Positions 6,299-8,518 of a stretch of DNA of 8,518 bases are shown one piece after another. The stretch's first letter is position 1. Every line of letters begins with the position of its first letter. Origin of the DNA: Bacillota bacterium (lineage in GTDB: Bacteria > Bacillota > Clostridia > Christensenellales > UMGS416); NCBI GenBank assembly GCA_023422005.1, contig JAEZSC010000064.1:1-8518 (forward strand). Reading direction: 5' to 3'. The notes under the pieces are model-generated. The model made no database searches. It saw nothing but the letters and a program-made list of their open reading frames with translations, and had not been told where the DNA came from. The translations under genes were made by a program, and so were the position numbers.

Positions 6299-6432
6299 AG
6301 AAGCGTGTGAAGAAAATTCAACTGGACCCCGTTAAACTGCGGGCCGTGTGGACCATCAAGCCCATAACGCGGGTCAAACCCAACGCAAAGGTATACTCCC
6401 GCAAGAGCAAGCGGGAGACAGGCGAGGAATAA
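6295..6432 (+). CDS. Small basic protein, 45 residues, coupled to the peptidase gene
   Basis: The ATG at 6295 overlaps the peptidase stop as ATGA, a typical arrangement for translational re-initiation, and the frame runs to TAA at 6430-6432. The protein begins MKKRVKKIQLDPVKLRAVW and continues with IKPITRVKPNAKVYSRKSKR. It is about one third Lys/Arg, with a single Trp (W19) and a Pro/Val-rich centre, no cysteine and no membrane segment. The charge suggests contact with nucleic acid or ribosomes, but that is inference. A W-x-I-x-P-x-TRV followed by YxRK pattern seems familiar from short clostridial hypothetical proteins, though I cannot name a family. It is followed 29 bp later by the next gene. 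Confidence 0.7.
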   Translation: MKKRVKKIQLDPVKLRAVWTIKPITRVKPNAKVYSRKSKRETGEE

Positions 6433-6461
6433 GCATCGGCGATCGGCAGGAGGCGGACATA

Positions 6462-7280
6462 ATGATTCCAGTCATCCCTTTGGCAGGCCACGCGGTATCC
6501 CGGCTGATCATCGGCGGGAACCCTTTCAGCGGGAATTCCCACGTATCCCCGGAACTGGACAGCGAGATGCAGGACTACTTCACGACCGAGAACGTGAAGA
6601 AGACGCTGTTCCGCTGCATGGAGTGCGGCATCAACACGATGCAGCTGCGCGCGGACAAACACATCATGCGCATCATCCGCGAATTCCGCCAGGAAGGCGG
6701 CCGGATAAATTGGATCGCCCAGACCACGCCCGAGAGCAAATCCTTCGACGGCAGCATCCACCAGCTGTGCGCCTATGACCCCATCGCGATCTATCACCAC
6801 GGCACGGAGCTGGACGCGCTGTTCAAGGATGGCCAGTACGACGAAATCCAACGTCGGCTGGGCGTGATACGCGGCACCGGCAAGCTGGTCGGGCTGGGCA
6901 CGCACATGCCCGAGGTCATCGAATACGCGGAACAGCACCATTGGGACATCGACTTCTACATGGCCAGCGTGCACAATCTGAGCAAGGTCTCCCGGGTCAG
7001 CAGCGCGACGACCGGCATAGCCAATCAGGACGAGCCCTTTGACGACGAGGACCGCTCCCTCATGTACGCGGCCATCCGCTCCACGGACAAGCCCTGCCTG
7101 GCCTTCAAAATCCTGGGAGCCACGCGCAAGTGCCAGTCCCCGGCCACCGTCCGCGCGGCCTTCGCAGAGGCCTTCGCCAACATCAAACCCACGGACGCGA
7201 TCGTTGTGGGCATGTATCCCAAGGCCAGCGACCAGGTCTATCAGAACGCGGCGTTCGTGCGGGAGATTTTGAAAGCCTGA
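6462..7280 (+). CDS. Probable TIM-barrel protein of unknown function (aldo/keto-reductase-like)
   Basis: The 272-residue protein opens with a strand-loop reading VSRLIIGGNPFSGNSH (12-27), like the first strand of aldo/keto reductase-type barrels. Alternating strands and helices follow: INTMQLRADKHIMRIIREF (57-75), INWIAQTTPE (82-91), AIYHHGTELDALF (109-121), KLVGLGTHMPEVIEYA (141-156), WDIDFYMASVHN (161-172), PCLAFKILGATR (211-222) and DAIVVGMYPK (245-254). This is a good match to an eight-stranded barrel. The conserved-looking polar residues N20, H27, R63, D65, H68, H112-H113, H148 and K216 could line an active site. The usual aldo/keto reductase catalytic Asp-Tyr-Lys-His tetrad cannot be assigned with confidence. 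Similar proteins occur as uncharacterised barrel proteins in several phyla. The start at 6462 has AGGAGG (6448-6453) 8 nt upstream; an upstream ATG in the same frame at 6348 lies inside the small basic gene and has no ribosome site. Confidence 0.85.
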   Translation: MIPVIPLAGHAVSRLIIGGNPFSGNSHVSPELDSEMQDYFTTENVKKTLFRCMECGINTMQLRADKHIMRIIREFRQEGGRINWIAQTTPESKSFDGSIHQLCAYDPIAIYHHGTELDALFKDGQYDEIQRRLGVIRGTGKLVGLGTHMPEVIEYAEQHHWDIDFYMASVHNLSKVSRVSSATTGIANQDEPFDDEDRSLMYAAIRSTDKPCLAFKILGATRKCQSPATVRAAFAEAFANIKPTDAIVVGMYPKASDQVYQNAAFVREILKA

Positions 7281-7334
7281 TCGCCCCCGCCGCAGGATCG
7301 TATGGCACGACAACCCGGCACAGGAGGAAGCCTC

Positions 7335-8192
7335 ATGTACGCGGATCTGCACGTTCACAGCACGTTTTCCGACGGCACCGATACGCCGGGCGAGTTGCTG
7401 CGCCTGGCCGCTGCCCACGGCCTGCGGGTGCTGGCCATCACCGACCATGACAGCGTGCAGGGCGTGAGCGCGGCGCTCGCTCTGCCAGAGGCCGAACGCT
7501 GCGGTGTGGCGCTGCTGAGCGCCATTGAGGTTTCCACACTGCACAACCGCCGCTTCCTGCATGTGCTGGGCTATGGCGTGGACATCGAAAGCCCCGCTCT
7601 GTCCTCCTACCTCACGGAGGTATCCCGCGACAAGACCGAGAATACCCGCATCAATTTCGAGAACGCCCGCAGCGCCGGCGCGTTTGCCTACCGCTGGGAG
7701 CGGGTGCTTGCGCTCAACCCCGGCCAAAGCCGCCTCTCCGGCGTGCATGTGGTGGCCGCCATGAGGCAGGACGGCGTGCTCCCCCAATCGCTGACTTATC
7801 GTGAGCTGTTCTGGGAATACTTCCGCCCTGAGGGAGCGTCGTTTATCCAGACCGAGAAGGCCACCGGATATGACGCCGTGGACATCATCAAAAAGAGCGG
7901 CGGTGTGCCGGTGATCGCTCACCCCAAGCTCGTGGAAAACGATGCTTTGGTGCTGGACCTCATACGCTATGGCGCCCAGGGCATCGAGGTATATTACCCG
8001 CTGCACACGCCCCAGGAGACGCAGAAGTATCTGCAAATGGCGCAAGACAAAGGGGTGATGGTGACCGGCGGCTCCGACTGGCATGGCGGCAACAGCGGCC
8101 CTGACGTGACAGCCATCGGTTGCGCCGGCCTGCCGAGCAGCGATTTCCCGATTCTGCAGTGCATTCCACCGCTGTGGCCGGCGTGTTCATAA
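7335..8192 (+). CDS. PHP-domain phosphoesterase (YciV/RNase AM-like)
   Basis: The 285-residue protein is a trinuclear metal phosphoesterase of the PHP family, closest in layout to the group that hydrolyses 3',5'-nucleoside bisphosphates or removes 5' nucleotides from RNA ends. Metal-site residues by family pattern are H6 and H8 (DLHVHSTFSDGT) with D13, D37-H38-D39 (ITDHDS), E65 (SAIEVS), H76 (FLHVLGYGVD), H196 (VIAHPK), and D248 and H250 (GGSDWHGG). The insertion about 100-185 carries SGVHVVAAM, which matches the family's PHIA-type motif. The ATG at 7335 was chosen because AGGAGG (7322-7327) lies 7 nt upstream; an ATG at 7302 in the same frame has no such site. The last 17 residues (SSDFPILQCIPPLWPACS) look unlike the helical end expected for the family. 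It follows the barrel protein gene after 54 bp. No hairpin terminator is visible after its stop. Confidence 0.9.
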   Translation: MYADLHVHSTFSDGTDTPGELLRLAAAHGLRVLAITDHDSVQGVSAALALPEAERCGVALLSAIEVSTLHNRRFLHVLGYGVDIESPALSSYLTEVSRDKTENTRINFENARSAGAFAYRWERVLALNPGQSRLSGVHVVAAMRQDGVLPQSLTYRELFWEYFRPEGASFIQTEKATGYDAVDIIKKSGGVPVIAHPKLVENDALVLDLIRYGAQGIEVYYPLHTPQETQKYLQMAQDKGVMVTGGSDWHGGNSGPDVTAIGCAGLPSSDFPILQCIPPLWPACS

Positions 8193-8219
8193 GGCGGACA
8201 AATGGTGATGTTTTATATC

Positions 8220-8249
8220 TTGACGAATGAAGTCACAATGGGGTATAAT
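8220..8249 (+). promoter_or_regulatory. Sigma-A-type promoter of rpmE
   Basis: TTGACG (8220-8225, 5 of 6) and TATAAT (8244-8249, perfect) are separated by 18 bp. Transcription should start near 8256. This makes rpmE independent of the upstream operon, although the absence of a terminator after 8192 leaves read-through possible. Confidence 0.85.
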
Positions 8250-8255
8250 GACATT

Positions 8256-8323
8256 CGCGTTTCTGATGGAAACCACACGGCAGCGATGCCGATTTATTCG
8301 CAGTTGCAAGGCAGGTGAAAAAC
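8256..8323 (+). promoter_or_regulatory. rpmE 5' leader with two hairpins, candidate ribosomal-protein leader
   Basis: The predicted 68-nt leader holds GTTTC/GAAAC (8259-8263/8269-8273, loop TGATG). Four bases later comes CGGCA/TGCCG (8278-8282/8287-8291), closed by GCGA, a GNRA-type tetraloop. A moderate ribosome site, AGGTGA (8313-8318), lies 5 nt before the ATG. L31 genes in several phyla have structured leaders thought to mediate feedback by the protein; whether this is one of them cannot be decided without covariation. The hairpins are short and could be incidental. Confidence 0.4.
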
Positions 8324-8518
8324 ATGAAAAAGGGCATTCATCCCAACTACCGTGAGTGCACAGTCATCTGTGCTTGCGGCGAGAAGTTCAAGACGCTTTC
8401 GACCGAGAAGGAAATGAAGGTGGAAATCTGTTCGCAGTGCCACCCATTCTTTACCGGCAAGCAGAAGCTCATAGACAGCGGCGGCCGCGTGGACCGCTTC
8501 AAGAAGCGCTACGGGCTG
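8324..8518 (+). CDS. rpmE: Ribosomal protein L31, zinc-binding type, cut by window end
   Basis: The 65 visible residues match the large-subunit protein L31 (bL31) across their whole length: MKKGIHPNYRE at the start, HPFFTGKQK (40-48), and GGRVDRFKKRYG (53-64) at the end. The four zinc ligands C16, C18, C36 and C39 are all present, so this is the zinc-containing form, which is replaced by a cysteine-free paralogue in many bacteria under zinc starvation. The protein joins the central protuberance of the 50S subunit and contacts the 30S head. The family is usually 66-90 residues, so only a short tail is missing. It has its own promoter and leader. No zinc-uptake-regulator operator was recognised upstream. 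Confidence 0.98.
   Translation, partial: MKKGIHPNYRECTVICACGEKFKTLSTEKEMKVEICSQCHPFFTGKQKLIDSGGRVDRFKKRYGL

Noticed and set aside
6318..8084. A 588-codon minus-strand open frame over the barrel protein and PHP genes
   Set aside because: It lies antisense to two genes with clear motifs and ribosome sites, is rich in Ala, His, Val and Gly, and has no ribosome site; it is a codon-bias shadow.

Overview
The window looks like a chromosomal segment of a GC-rich member of the Clostridia, possibly a gut lineage. This rests on strong AGGAGG-type ribosome binding sites, sigma-A-like promoters, an ABC-F ATPase, an ECF sigma/anti-sigma pair, a bacterial lipoprotein serpin and a zinc-type L31 protein with clostridial-style neighbours. 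The assignment below class level is a guess. There are no rRNA or tRNA genes, CRISPR arrays, transposases or phage genes.

Left part, minus strand (1-2114): an ABC-F ATPase gene runs off the left edge. Its promoter is well formed (ATGACA, 17 bp, TATAAT). Behind that promoter is a bidirectional hairpin terminator. Next comes a roughly 210-bp non-coding block (1839-2048) made almost entirely of consecutive short hairpins, which is the most unexplained structure in the window.

Centre (2115-4005): an ECF sigma factor gene and a membrane-anchored, two-domain putative anti-sigma gene overlap by ATGA and read leftward. A 113-bp divergent intergenic region separates them from a rightward operon. It holds a -10-like element for the sigma gene, a perfect 10-bp palindrome, and an extended -10 promoter for the rightward operon. 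The predicted start of transcription from the latter is the A of the first ATG, so that mRNA looks leaderless.

Right part, plus strand (4006-8192): the genes are a secreted lipoprotein of the serpin family with a degenerate hinge, an M42 metallo-aminopeptidase, a 45-residue basic small protein coupled to the peptidase by an ATGA overlap, a probable TIM-barrel protein of unknown function, and a PHP-domain phosphoesterase. The first three are tightly packed. The last two each have their own AGGAGG site after short gaps and are probably co-transcribed.

Right edge (8193-8518): a separate strong promoter and a 68-nt leader with two small hairpins precede rpmE (ribosomal protein L31), which is cut by the window end close to its natural C terminus.

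The most coherent functional story is at the centre: an envelope-signalling sigma/anti-sigma pair divergent from a surface serpin-like lipoprotein. That they share a regulon is inferred from position only.
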